Shown in pieces: positions 13,001 to 28,000 of a stretch of 64,000 nucleotides of DNA. How positions within the stretch are numbered: the first letter of the stretch is position 1; every line of letters starts with the position of its first letter. Made by a program: the position numbers and the translations under genes. The notes beneath the pieces are model-generated. The model searched no databases. It worked only from the letters and a program-made list of their open reading frames with translations, and was not told the DNA's origin. Source of the DNA: Amyelois transitella (lineage: Eukaryota; Arthropoda; Insecta; Lepidoptera; Pyralidae); assembly GCF_032362555.1 (NCBI RefSeq), contig NC_083517.1, positions 2,996,001-3,060,000 of the forward strand, written 5' to 3'.

Positions 13001-16000
13001 TGACAAAACAAAAAATATCTTACTAGACGTAGGTACTTATCAGAGCTGGTTAAAACCATAATAATAACCATTTTATGACTAAGTATACAAATTTAAGGAA
13101 ACATAAAAGTAAGTGTAAAAAAAAATAAGTAAACAGAATCTCACCAGATGATGACTCAGAGCTGGATGATGTGGTCGAAGCACTGGTGTTGCTTCCTGCA
13201 AGCGTTACGTAAATGTCAACACCTTCTTGTGACTACAAACGTTTTAGAAAACGCGAGAGCAGAACATTATAAACATAGGTAAACATGACTCTGCATGGTT
13301 TGTCACAACACTCCATCCACTTGTCGAGAGCACTCGAGCTTTTGATATCTTAACAAAATAACTAATGCAATACACATACGTTGACTAAAATGAAAACCTT
13401 GGAATCTAACAGTTTAAGAAAAAAAGTAACCAGAATCTCACCAGTTGATGACTCAGAGCTGGATGATGTCGGCGGAGGACTGGTGATTGCTGCAATCATG
13501 ACGTTGCTGTCAACATCTTGTTGTTACCATAATAAACTTTTCTGAAGCCTTATAGCATTTGAAATGATTAACGCTTGCCTACAAGGCCTTTATAACAATC
13601 TAACCGCTTGCTAACGGGGCCAACACAGCCAAGTGCTTGCTTCTGGAGCATTAATGGGCATGTCAATTTTTGCCTTTGGGGCAGCATCAAAGTTGTCCTT
13701 GTCTTTGTTAGCAATGTAATGTGTTAAAAAGCATTAAATATTGTAAAAGAGTAATCAAAGAATCTTAAAGAAGATTAATCGGAGACAAAAAACAATCTTA
13801 CAAGATGTCGCAGGAGGAGTAGGTGGAGCACTGTTGCTGCTTCCTGCAAGCATAACGTAAATGTTTAAAACTTTCTTGTAACTTTCTTAACAAATATTTA
13901 AAAAAACATGGAAATAAATTAGAACGCTAGACGAAACAGAGAGACAAAATTACTGTATTTTTATATGTATTTTGACTAAAATTAGAATCTCGGAATCTAA
14001 AATGAAAGTGTAAAAAAATATGATATGTAAGAAATATAAGAAAAGAAGTGTAAGTAACCAGAATCTCACCAGTTGATGACTCAGGGCTGGAAGATGTCGG
14101 CGAGGCATTGGTGCTTGCTGCAATCATTACGTAAATTTCAACACCATTACAAAAAAGAATAGGACCCCTCCATCTCTTTCCCACGGATGTCGTAAAAGGC
14201 GACTAAGGGATAGGCTTATAAACTTGGGATTCCTCTTTTAGGCGATGGGCTAGCAACCTGTCACTATTTGAATCTCAATTCTATCACTAAGCCAAACAGC
14301 TGAGCTTGGCCTATCAGTCTTTTCAAGACTGGTGGCTCTGTCTACCCCGCTAGCGATATAGACGTGATCATATGTATGTATGTATGTATGTTACTTGCAA
14401 GTTGAGATATTAATTTGTAAATTATTTTAAACTTTCACGTTTCAAGTTTCATATACTATATATGTATATGTTAATGATACAGATATTAAACGCTCACGAA
14501 ACGTACCTTAAATTAAGCTCGGATATCAAAAATAAAGGTACGTTATGTTATATTTTGTCAGACTACAGGCTCTTTGGTGCGTAGCGGGTCAAGTCGTTAA
14601 GGTGTCGGATTAAAATCGTGATGCACGTATAGGCACGGGTTGAAATCCAACCACAGTACTGTACCAACGATTCCTTTCAGAGATATGTGAGTGTTGTTGA
14701 TGTTCTTACGGTGAGGGAAAATAACATGAGGAAACTGGCACATTCAAGCAGCTGGATATGCACTGATAGGGTTAGGTTCCCCTGCTAGAAATCGTTTCGT
14801 ATTAAAACCTAATCCAGGAAATTGATTGTAAGTTAATGAAACATCAACAGCTCTTGATAAATAGATTGATCATTGAGCTGAACGTGGCCTTTTAGTCTTT
14901 TCTCAAGACTGTTGGCTCTGTTTACCTCGTAAAAGATATAGACGTGACTATAATATGTATGTATGTCTGTATGGCTCTTATCTTTTAATTGGTCTATCGT
15001 TATTAGTTTCCGATTAAATAATTGTCTAATTTTGATCTCTGCCTACTTTTTGATGTTGTTATACATACATACATAAAATCACGCCTCTTTCCCGGAAAGG
15101 CAGGCAGAGACTACCTCTTTCCACTTGCCACGATCTCTGCATATTTCCTTCGCTTCATCCACATTCATAATGATGTTGTTAACTGTACTTTATTAGACTA
15201 TAAATGATGGGCTTAAAATTAGTTGGTATGAGTATTTTACCTGCGGCATTAGCGGCGGCAGCGGCATTTGCTGATGAGTTTGGACCATTTGCTGTAAATT
15301 TAATAATATTGTGAAGGGTTTCATACGAGTTCATAAAAAATAGTACAAGTGAATTGTATGATGTAAGACATTAACTAGTTTAAAAAAATTGAAAGCTAAT
15401 TTATATATAACACAGTAATTTTAAAACCTTTTATTGAATCTTGATACCCCAATGTATTATTATATTTTATTGTTGTTCATTAATGAGCTTATATACTCCT
15501 TGATGACGTCCTTGGTTCTATCTATACATACATACATATGGGCACGTCTATATCCCTCGCGGGGTAGACAGAGCCAACAGTCTTGAAAAGACTGAATGGC
15601 CACGTTCAGCTATTTAGCTTAATGATATAATTGAGACTCAAATAGTGAAGGTTGCTAAACCATCGCTTAAAAAGAATCCCAAGTTTTTAAGCCTATCCCT
15701 TAGTCGCCTTTTACGACATCCATGGGAAAGAGATGGAGTGGTCCTATTCTTTTTTGTATTGGTGCCGGGAATCATCCGAAATAGCCTTAACATTAGAAGT
15801 AGGTATGTGTATCTTACCTGCGGCATTAGCGGCGGCAGCGGCATTTGCTGCTGCGTTTGGACCAGTCGCTGCAATGTATTATATAATACATATATTTATA
15901 CATGCATATAAACACGTCTTCTTATCTTACGAAGTAGACAGTGTACACAAACTTAAAAAGATTGGAAGCCCACGCTCAGCTTAAAAAGCAGTTTAAACAG

Positions 16001-19000
16001 AAATGGACTGTAGTATAAACACTATAGAGAATTATCCATCCTCAAATAGATTTCAAGTGATTATTATGTACATACTTACAAATATATAATCACGTCTTTA
16101 TCAACAGTCTCGAAAAGATTGAAAGGCCACGTTCAGCTGTATGGCTTAATGATGCGGAATTGGGATACAAATACTGACACGATACTAGCTTAGGTAGGTA
16201 CAATAAGAATCCCAAGTTTATTAGACTTTCTCTTAGTCAATGTTTACGACATCCGTGGCATTTTTTTTACATTCATCCAGCCAACTAATTAGGTAATGTT
16301 TTTATTACCAACGGCGTTGGCGGCAGCGGCGGCATTGGCTGATGTACTGGGAGCACTAGCTGTAAATATAATACACATGATTACATCTTTATCCCTTACG
16401 GGGTAAACAGAGCCGACAATCTTGAAAAGACTGAAAGGCCACGTTCAGCTTTATGGGTTAATGATGGAATTGAGATTCATATAGTGATACGTTGCTTTTG
16501 TAGTTATAGCGGGAACGTAACTTTGCGGATAAAAATTTGCGGATAATTCAGCTTTGTAGTTATCACAGCTTATAAAAAATGGTAGGTAACAGACAGACAG
16601 ACAAACAAATTATGTATTTCCGTGTCCGATCTAACAACAAATGCTTCAATTAAAAAATATACTATATATTATATACAGTAAAATTACAGTTATTAATGGT
16701 AGACTTGGCCGGTATTTCATATTATTGTGCTCAAATCCTGAATGCAATACTCTGTAGTATTAAACTGTTGTTAAAGACAATGCAAAGGCCAAAAAACAAA
16801 ATTGACAAAACAAAAAATATCTTACTAGACGTAGGTACTTATCAGAGCTGGTTAAAACCATAATAATAACCATTTTATGACTAAGTATACAAATTTAAGG
16901 AAACATAAAAGTAAGTGTAAAAAAAAATAAGTAAACAGAATCTCACCAGATGATGACTCAGAGCTGGATGATGTGGTCGAAGCACTGGTGTTGCTTCCTG
17001 CAAGCGTTACGTAAATGTCAACACCTTCTTGTGACTACAAACGTTTTAGAAAACGCGAGAGCAGAACATTATAAACATAGGTAAACATGACTCTGCATGG
17101 TTTGTCACAACACTCCATCCACTTGTCGAGAGCACTCGAGCTTTTGATATCTTAACAAAATAACTAATGCAATACACATACGTTGACTAAAATGAAAACC
17201 TTGGAATCTAACAGTTTAAGAAAAAAAGTAACCAGAATCTCACCAGTTGATGACTCAGAGCTGGATGATGTCGGCGGAGGACTGGTGATTGCTGCAATCA
17301 TGACGTTGCTGTCAACATCTTGTTGTTACCATAATAAACTTTTCTGAAGCCTTATAGCATTTGAAATGATTAACGCTTGCCTACAAGGCCTTTATAACAA
17401 TCTAACCGCTTGCTAACGGGGCCAACACAGCCAAGTGCTTGCTTCTGGAGCATTAATGGGCATGTCAATTTTTGCCTTTGGGGCAGCATCAAAGTTGTCC
17501 TTTCCTTTGTTAGCAATGTAATGTGTTAAAAAGCATTAAAAATTGTAAAAGAATAATCAAAGAATCTTAAAGAAGATTAATCGGAGACAAAAAACAATCT
17601 TACAAGATGTCGCAGGAGGAGTAGGTGGAGCACTGTTGCTGCTTCCTGCAAGCATAACGTAAATGTTTAAAACTTTCTTGTAACTTTCTTAACAAATATT
17701 TAAAAAAAACATGGAAATAAATTAGAACGCTAGACGAAACAGAGAGACAAAATTACTGTATTTTTATATGTATTTTGACTAAAATTAGAATCTCGGAATC
17801 TAAAATGAAAGTGTAAAAAAATATGATATGTAAGAAATATAAGAAAAGAAGTGTAAGTAACCAGAATCTCACCAGTTGATGACTCAGGGCTGGAAGATGT
17901 CGGCGAGGCATTGGTGCTTGCTGCAATCATTACGTAAATTTCAAAACCATTACAAAAAAGAATAGGACCCCTCCATCTCTTTCCCACGGATGTCGTAAAA
18001 GGCGACTAAGGGATAGGCTTATAAACTTGGGATTCCTCTTTTAGGCGATGGGCTAGCAACCTGTCACTATTTGAATCTCAATTCTATCACTAAGCCACAC
18101 AGCTGAGCTTGGCCTATCAGTCTTTTCAAGACTGGTGGCTCTGTCTACCCCGTTAGCGATATAGACGTGATCATATGTATGTATGTATGTATGTTACTTG
18201 CAAGTTGAGATATTAATTTGTAAATTATTTTAAACTTTCACGTTTCAAGTTTCATATATACTATATATATATATGTTAACTAGCTGTTGCCCGCGACTTC
18301 GTCCGCGTAACCCACACTAAAAATGACGAAGTTTCATACAAACTTGCAACCCCTATTTCACCCCCTTAGGAATAGAATTTGCAAAAATCCTTTCTTAGTG
18401 GATCCCTCCTAATTAAAATCTACCTTCCTGCCAAATTTCATCATTATTGGCTCAGTAGATTTCGAAATTTCGTGATTCCTAAGTGAGTGTTTTTCGCTTT
18501 TATATATATAGATAATACAGATATTAAACGCTCACGAAACGTACCTTAAATTAAGCTCGGATATCAAAAATAAAGGTACGTTATGTTATATTTTGTCAGA
18601 CTACAGGCTCTTTGGTGCGTAGCGGGTCAAGTCGTTAAGGTGTCGGATTAAAATCGTGATGCATATAGGCACGGGTTGAAATCCTACCACAGTCCTGTAC
18701 CAACGATTCCTTTCAGAGATATGTGAGTGTTGTTGATGTTCTTACGGTGAGGTGAGTAAAATAACATGAGGAAACTGGCACATTCAAGCAACTTTATATG
18801 TACTGATAGGGTTAGGTTCCCCTGCTAGAAATCGTTTCGTATTAAAACCTAATCCAGGAAATTGATTGTAAGTTAATGAAACATCAACAGCTCTTGATAA
18901 ATAGATTGTTCATTGAGCTGAACGTCGCCTTTAGTCTTTTCAAGACTGTTGGCTCTGTTTACCTCGTAAAAGATATAGACGTTACTATATGTATGTATGT

Positions 19001-22000
19001 CTTTATAGCTCTTATCCGTTAATTGTTCTATCGTTATTAGTTTCGGATTAAATAATTGTCTAATTTTGATCTCTGCCTACTTTTTGATGTTGTTATACAT
19101 ACATACATACATAAAATCACGCTTCTTTCCCGGAGAGGTAGGCAGAGACTACCTCTTTCCACTTGCCACGATCTCTGCATATTTCCTTCGCTTCATCCAC
19201 ATTCATAACTCTCTTCATGCAGGCTCGGCGGTTTCGGGTTGATGTTGTTAACTGTACTTTATTAGACTATAAATGATGGGCTTAAAATTAGTTGGTATGA
19301 GTATTTTACCTGCGGCATTAGCGGCGGCAGCAGCATTTGCTGATGAGTTTGGACCATTTGCTGTAAATTTAATAATATTGTGAAGGGTTTCATACGAGTT
19401 CATAAAAAATAGTACAAGTGAATTGTATGATGTAAGACATTAACTAGTTTAAAAAAATTGAAAGCTAATTTATATATAACACAGTAATTTTAAAACCTTT
19501 TATTGAATCTTGATACCCCAATGTACGTTTCTTTACGACGATACTTTTTATTGTTGTTCATTAATGAGCTTATATACTCCTTGATGGCGTCCTTGGTTCT
19601 ATCTATACATACATACATTTTGTCACGTCTATATCCCTTGCTGGGTAGACAGAGCCAACAGTCTTGAAAAGACTGAATGGCGACGTTCAGCTATTTAGCT
19701 TAATGATATAATTGAATTGTAATTTTAAAACCTTTCACTTGAGATCCAATATTCTCGATACCGGAATAAGCGTTATTTTACGATTTTATTTCTAATTATT
19801 GTTGATGAAAAGAGTTCAAAAGATTGAATTGATTTTTAAGCTCAAGCCCATATGACGAATAGCAAAAAGTCCGTGCGGCCGACTCGCCAGTTACGTACAC
19901 GGTTTGCACGCCTACGAGATTATAGCGGCAAAACTCTGCTACGCGCTACGAACTACGCAGTACGAGCTATGGCTGTAGTATTACCCGTAACTTGAGTGTA
20001 AAATTAGGGCTTATCGATTTAGGGCTGGGCATGTAGGGTTAGAAATTAGGCTCTACACGAGATCTAATTACTTTTTGACAGTGCGAGCTATATGGTCTCG
20101 TATTGGCAACTTTTAACATGAAATGTTTGTGGGATTACATTTCTTTTTGTAGGTTGCTTACACTTTTATCCCGTAATGCAAGGGTTTAAGAGATGTTTAA
20201 AAAAAACTGAATAATATTTTCATTTGATGAAAAGTCTGTGTTCTCTGTACTTGTGTATTATTTTCATGTCTCAAACAGAAAATTAAGTTTCCCTATTTCA
20301 GATTCTCCTTTTTTTAGCCCCCTCAACTTAACATGATCCCGTAATAAACAGAATTCTTCAACGTGCTGTTATTTCTGAGGTACAGGGGTGAGGAAGGGAA
20401 AGTTGGGAGGGGAGGGGGGTTTTTCGTACACACTGCAGCACTTTTTATACGACTCTATCAAAAGATTTACCTCTCCGAGACCGCATTCAGACCTCCAGCG
20501 CCAAAACTTGCGGAAGTCTCAAACAAACTTTCACCCCCTAGTTTAAGGGTTGGGGGGTAAAAGTTCCAAGTTTTATGATTTTTTTGTTGTTTGGGTACTA
20601 ATACTAGCTTACATACCAAATTTCAGTTTTCTAGGACTTCAGGAAGTACCTTAAGAATTTTGATGATCATCAGTGAGTGAGTGACGAAATCGGGGTATTT
20701 TATAATATCAATAAAATCTAAAGTATAAGAGCTATGCAATTGAAACTTTAGAGGTTTATTAAGTCTATCATTGACATCATATCTCGAAAATTTTGTTTAT
20801 CTGGTATAACCCAAACTCAAGTTATGAAGGTTCAAAAATACGACGAACCACTTCGAGAAAAGGTAGGTAGTGCCCTTGCGCTTCGCTTGGCTCGTATTGG
20901 CGGGGGCACTACCATGCCCCCAGATAATAATATTAGAAGTAGGTATGTGTATTTCACCTGCGGCATTAGCGGCGGCAGCGGCATTTGCTGCTGCGTTGGG
21001 ACCAGTTGCTGCAATGTAGATAATATGTAAATAATATAGTAAATACATTTATACATACATACCTATAAACACGTCCTCATTTCTTACGTAGTAGACAGAG
21101 CTCAAAATCTTAAAAAGATTGGAAGCCCACGCTCAGCTTAAAAAACAGTTTAAACAGAAATGGACTGTAGTGTAAACACTATAGAGAATTATCCATCCTC
21201 AAATAGATTTCAAGTGATTATTATGTACATACTTACAAATATATAATCACGTCTTTATCAACAGTCTCGAAAAGATTGAAAGGCCACGTTCAGCTGTATG
21301 GCTTAATGATGCGGAATTGGGATACAAATACTGACACGATACTAGCTTAGGTAGGTACAATAAGAATCCCAAGTTTATTAGACTTTCTCTTAGTCGCCGT
21401 TTACGACATCCGTGACATTTTTTTACATTCATCCAGCCAACTAATTAGGTAATGTTTTTATTACCAACGGCGTTGGCGGCAGCGGCGGCATTGGCTGATG
21501 TACTGGGAGCACTAGCTGTAAATATAATACACATGATTACATCTTTATCCCTTACGGGGTAAACAGAGCCGACAATCTTGAAAAGACTGAAAGGCCACGT
21601 TCAGCTTTATGGGTTAATGATGGAATTGAGATTCATATAGTGATACGTTGCTTTTGTAGTTATAGCGGGAACGTAACTTTGCGGATAAAAATTTGCGGAT
21701 AATTCAGCTTTGTAGTTATCACAGCTTATAAAAAATGGTAGGTAACAGACAGACAGACAAACAAATTATGTATTTCCGTGTCCGATCTAACAACAAATGC
21801 TTCAATTAAAAAATATACTATATATTATATACAGTAAAATTACAGTTATTAATGGTAGACTTGGCCGGTATTTCATATTATTGTGCTCAAATCCTGAATG
21901 CAATACTCTGTAGTATTAAACTGTTGTTAAAGACTATGCAAAGGCCAAAAAACAAAATTGACAAAACAAAAAATATCTTACTAGACGTAGGTACTTATCA

Positions 22001-25000
22001 GAGCTGGTTAAAACCATAATAATAACCATTTTATGACTAAGTATACAAATTTAAGGAAACATAAAAGTAAGTGTAAAAAAAAATAAGTAAACAGAATCTC
22101 ACCAGATGATGACTCAGAGCTGGATGATGTGGTCGAAGCACTGGTGTTGCTTCCTGCAAGCGTTACGTAAATGTCAACACCTTCTTGTGACTACAAACGT
22201 TTTAGAAAACGCGAGAGCAGAACATTATAAACATAGGTAAACATGACTCTGCATGGTTTGTCACAACACTCCATGCACTTGTCGAGAGCACTCGAGCTTT
22301 TGATATCTTAACAAAATAACTAATGCAATACACATACGTTGACTAAAATGAAAACCTTGGAATCTAACAGTTTAAGAAAAAAAGTAACCAGAATCTCACC
22401 AGTTGATGACTCAGAGCTGGATGATGTCGGCGGAGGACTGGTGATTGCTGCAATCATGACGTTGCTGTCAACATCTTGTTGTTACCATAATAAACTTTTC
22501 TGAAGCCTTATAGCATTTGAAATGATTAACGCTTGCCTACAAGGCCTTTATAACAATCTAACCGCTTGCTAACGGGGCCAACACAGCCAAGTGCTTGCTT
22601 CTGGAGCATTAATGGGCATGTCAATTTTTGCCTTTGGGGCAGCATCAAAGTTGTCCTTGTCTTTGTTAGCAATGTAATGTGTTAAAAAGCATTAAATATT
22701 GTAAAAGAGTAATCAAAGAATCTTAAAGAAGATTAATCGGAGACAAAAAACAATCTTACAAGATGTCGCAGGAGGAGTAGGTGGAGCACTGTTGCTGCTT
22801 CCTGCAAGCATAACGTAAATGTTTAAAACTTTCTTGTAACTTTCTTAACAAATATTTAAAAAAACATGGAAATAAATTAGAACGCTAGACGAAACAGAGA
22901 GACAAAATTACTGTATTTTTATATGTATTTTGACTAAAATTAGAATCTCGGAATCTAAAATGAAAGTGTAAAAAAATATGATATGTAAGAAATATAAGAA
23001 AAGAAGTGTAAGTAACCAGAATCTCACCAGTTGATGACTCAGGGCTGGAAGATGTCGGCGAGGCATTGGTGCTTGCTGCAATCATTACGTAAATTTCAAC
23101 ACCATTACAAAAAAGAATAGGACCCCTCCATCTCTTTCCCACGGATGTCGTAAAAGGCGACTAAGGGATAGGCTTATAAACTTGGGATTCCTCTTTTAGG
23201 CGATGGGCTAGCAACCTGTCACTATTTGAATCTCAATTCTATCACTAAGCCAAACAGCTGAGCTTGGCCTATCAGTCTTTTCAAGACTGGTGGCTCTGTC
23301 TACCCCGCTAGCGATATAGACGTGATCATATGTATGTATGTATGTATGTTACTTGCAAGTTGAGATATTAATTTGTAAATTATTTTAAACTTTCACGTTT
23401 CAAGTTTCATATACTATATATGTATATGTTAATGATACAGATATTAAACGCTCACGAAACGTACCTTAAATTAAGCTCGGATATCAAAAATAAAGGTACG
23501 TTATGTTATATTTTGTCAGACTACAGGCTCTTTGGTGCGTAGCGGGTCAAGTCGTTAAGGTGTCGGATTAAAATCGTGATGCACGTATAGGCACGGGTTG
23601 AAATCCAACCACAGTACTGTACCAACGATTCCTTTCAGAGATATGTGAGTGTTGTTGATGTTCTTACGGTGAGGGAAAATAACATGAGGAAACTGGCACA
23701 TTCAAGCAGCTGGATATGCACTGATAGGGTTAGGTTCCCCTGCTAGAAATCGTTTCGTATTAAAACCTAATCCAGGAAATTGATTGTAAGTTAATGAAAC
23801 ATCAACAGCTCTTGATAAATAGATTGATCATTGAGCTGAACGTGGCCTTTTAGTCTTTTCTCAAGACTGTTGGCTCTGTTTACCTCGTAAAAGATATAGA
23901 CGTGACTATAATATGTATGTATGTCTGTATGGCTCTTATCTTTTAATTGGTCTATCGTTATTAGTTTCCGATTAAATAATTGTCTAATTTTGATCTCTGC
24001 CTACTTTTTGATGTTGTTATACATACATACATAAAATCACGCCTCTTTCCCGGAAAGGCAGGCAGAGACTACCTCTTTCCACTTGCCACGATCTCTGCAT
24101 ATTTCCTTCGCTTCATCCACATTCATAATGATGTTGTTAACTGTACTTTATTAGACTATAAATGATGGGCTTAAAATTAGTTGGTATGAGTATTTTACCT
24201 GCGGCATTAGCGGCGGCAGCGGCATTTGCTGATGAGTTTGGACCATTTGCTGTAAATTTAATAATATTGTGAAGGGTTTCATACGAGTTCATAAAAAATA
24301 GTACAAGTGAATTGTATGATGTAAGACATTAACTAGTTTAAAAAAATTGAAAGCTAATTTATATATAACACAGTAATTTTAAAACCTTTTATTGAATCTT
24401 GATACCCCAATGTATTATTATATTTTATTGTTGTTCATTAATGAGCTTATATACTCCTTGATGACGTCCTTGGTTCTATCTATACATACATACATATGGG
24501 CACGTCTATATCCCTCGCGGGGTAGACAGAGCCAACAGTCTTGAAAAGACTGAATGGCCACGTTCAGCTATTTAGCTTAATGATATAATTGAGACTCAAA
24601 TAGTGAAGGTTGCTAAACCATCGCTTAAAAAGAATCCCAAGTTTTTAAGCCTATCCCTTAGTCGCCTTTTACGACATCCATGGGAAAGAGATGGAGTGGT
24701 CCTATTCTTTTTTGTATTGGTGCCGGGAATCATCCGAAATAGCCTTAACATTAGAAGTAGGTATGTGTATCTTACCTGCGGCATTAGCGGCGGCAGCGGC
24801 ATTTGCTGCTGCGTTTGGACCAGTCGCTGCAATGTATTATATAATACATATATTTATACATGCATATAAACACGTCTTCTTATCTTACGAAGTAGACAGT
24901 GTACACAAACTTAAAAAGATTGGAAGCCCACGCTCAGCTTAAAAAGCAGTTTAAACAGAAATGGACTGTAGTATAAACACTATAGAGAATTATCCATCCT

Positions 25001-28000
25001 CAAATAGATTTCAAGTGATTATTATGTACATACTTACAAATATATAATCACGTCTTTATCAACAGTCTCGAAAAGATTGAAAGGCCACGTTCAGCTGTAT
25101 GGCTTAATGATGCGGAATTGGGATACAAATACTGACACGATACTAGCTTAGGTAGGTACAATAAGAATCCCAAGTTTATTAGACTTTCTCTTAGTCAATG
25201 TTTACGACATCCGTGGCATTTTTTTTACATTCATCCAGCCAACTAATTAGGTAATGTTTTTATTACCAACGGCGTTGGCGGCAGCGGCGGCATTGGCTGA
25301 TGTACTGGGAGCACTAGCTGTAAATATAATACACATGATTACATCTTTATCCCTTACGGGGTAAACAGAGCCGACAATCTTGAAAAGACTGAAAGGCCAC
25401 GTTCAGCTTTATGGGTTAATGATGGAATTGAGATTCATATAGTAATACGTTGCTTTTGTAGTTATAGCGGGAACGTAACTTTGCGGATAAAAATTTGCGG
25501 ATAATTCAGCTTTGTAGTTATCACAGCTTATAAAAAATGGTAGGTAACAGACAGACAGACAAACAAATTATGTATTTCCGTGTCCGATCTAACAACAAAT
25601 GCTTCAATTAAAAAATATACTATATATTATATACAGTAAAATTACAGTTATTAATGGTAGACTTGGCCGGTATTTCATATTATTGTGCTCAAATCCTGAA
25701 TGCAATACTCTGTAGTATTAAACTGTTGTTAAAGACAATGCAAAGGCCAAAAAACAAAATTGACAAAACAAAAAATATCTTACTAGACGTAGGTACTTAT
25801 CAGAGCTGGTTAAAACCATAATAATAACCATTTTATGACTAAGTATACAAATTTAAGGAAACATAAAAGTAAGTGTAAAAAAAAATAAGTAAACAGAATC
25901 TCACCAGATGATGACTCAGAGCTGGATGATGTGGTCGAAGCACTGGTGTTGCTTCCTGCAAGCGTTACGTAAATGTCAACACCTTCTTGTGACTACAAAC
26001 GTTTTAGAAAACGCGAGAGCAGAACATTATAAACATAGGTAAACATGACTCTGCATGGTTTGTCACAACACTCCATCCACTTGTCGAGAGCACTCGAGCT
26101 TTTGATATCTTAACAAAATAACTAATGCAATACACATACGTTGACTAAAATGAAAACCTTGGAATCTAACAGTTTAAGAAAAAAAGTAACCAGAATCTCA
26201 CCAGTTGATGACTCAGAGCTGGATGATGTCGGCGGAGGACTGGTGATTGCTGCAATCATGACGTTGCTGTCAACATCTTGTTGTTACCATAATAAACTTT
26301 TCTGAAGCCTTATAGCATTTGAAATGATTAACGCTTGCCTACAAGGCCTTTATAACAATCTAACCGCTTGCTAACGGGGCCAACACAGCCAAGTGCTTGC
26401 TTCTGGAGCATTAATGGGCATGTCAATTTTTGCCTTTGGGGCAGCATCAAAGTTGTCCTTGTCTTTGTTAGCAATGTAATGTGTTAAAAAGCATTAAATA
26501 TTGTAAAAGAGTAATCAAAGAATCTTAAAGAAGATTAATCGAAGACAAAAAACAATCTTACAAGATGTCGCAGGAGGAGTAGGTGGAGCACTGTTGCTGC
26601 TTCCTGCAAGCATAACGTAAATGTTTAAAACTTTCTTGTAACTTTCTTAACAAATATTTAAAAAAACATGGAAATAAATTAGAACGCTAGACGAAACAGA
26701 GAGACAAAATTACTGTATTTTTATATGTATTTTGACTAAAATTAGAATCTCGGAATCTAAAATGAAAGTGTAAAAAAATATGATATGTAAGAAATATAAG
26801 AAAAGAAGTGTAAGTAACCAGAATCTCACCAGTTGATGACTCAGGGCTGGAAGATGTCGGCGAGGCATTGGTGCTTGCTGCAATCATTACGTAAATTTCA
26901 ACACCATTACAAAAAAGAATAGGACCCTTCCATCTCTTTCCCACGGACGTCGTAAAAGGCGACTAAGGGATAGGCTTATTAACTTGGGATTCCTCTTTTA
27001 GGCGATGGGCTAGCAACCTGTCACTATTTGAATCTCAATTCTATCACTAAGCCAAACAGCTGAGCTTGGCCTATCAGTCTTTTCAAGACTGGTGGCTCTG
27101 TCTACCCCGCTAGCGATATAGACGTGATCATATGTATGTATGTATGTATGTTACTTGCAAGTTGAGATATTAATTTGTAAATTATTTTAAACTTTCACGT
27201 TTCAAGTTTCATATACTATATATGTATATGTTAATAATACAGATATTAAACGCTCACGAAACGTACCTTAAATTAAGCTCGGATATCAAAAATAAAGGTA
27301 CGTTATGTTATATTTTGTCAGACTACAGGCTCTTTGGTGCGTAGCGGGTCAAGTCGTTAAGGTGTCGGATTAAAATCGTGATGCACGTATAGGCACGGGT
27401 TGAAATCCAACCACAGTACTGTACCAACGATTCCTTTCAGAGATATGTGAGTGTTGTTGATGTTCTTACGGTGAGGGAAAATAACATGAGGAAACTGGCA
27501 CATTCAAGCAGCTGGATATGCACTGATAGGGTTAGGTTCCCCTGCTAGAAATCGTTTCGTATTAAAACCTAATCCAGGAAATTGATTGTAAGTTAATGAA
27601 ACATCAACAGCTCTTGATAAATAGATTGATCATTGAGCTGAACGTGGCCTTTTAGTCTTTTCTCAAGACTGTTGGCTCTGTTTACCTCGTAAAAGATATA
27701 GACGTGACTATAATATGTATGTATGTCTGTATGGCTCTTATCTTTTAATTGGTCTATCGTTATTAGTTTCCGATTAAATAATTGTCTAATTTTGATCTCT
27801 GCCTACTTTTTGATGTTGTTATACATACATACATAAAATCACGCCTCTTTCCCGGAAAGGCAGGCAGAGACTACCTCTTTCCACTTGCCACGATCTCTGC
27901 ATATTTCCTTCGCTTCATCCACATTCATAATGATGTTGTTAACTGTACTTTATTAGACTATAAATGATGGGCTTAAAATTAGTTGGTATGAGTATTTTAC

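Larger units (their letters stand above)
17947..23101 (-). repeat. Array unit 5 (5,155 bp), mosaic unit with insertions
   Basis: Exons: a 23028-23075, b 22760-22801, c 22400-22447, d 22103-22153, e 21465-21515, f 20958-21008, g 19310-19360. All seven are intact. Between about 17947 and 21150 the unit differs from its neighbours. It has a Helitron at 18280-18512, an extra stretch near 19209-19242, and about 1.2 kb (19717-20930) replacing about 150 bp of the standard unit. Exon f uses a GTGAAAT donor and a different flank. From about 21150 upward it matches units 2-4 almost exactly. Confidence 0.8.
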
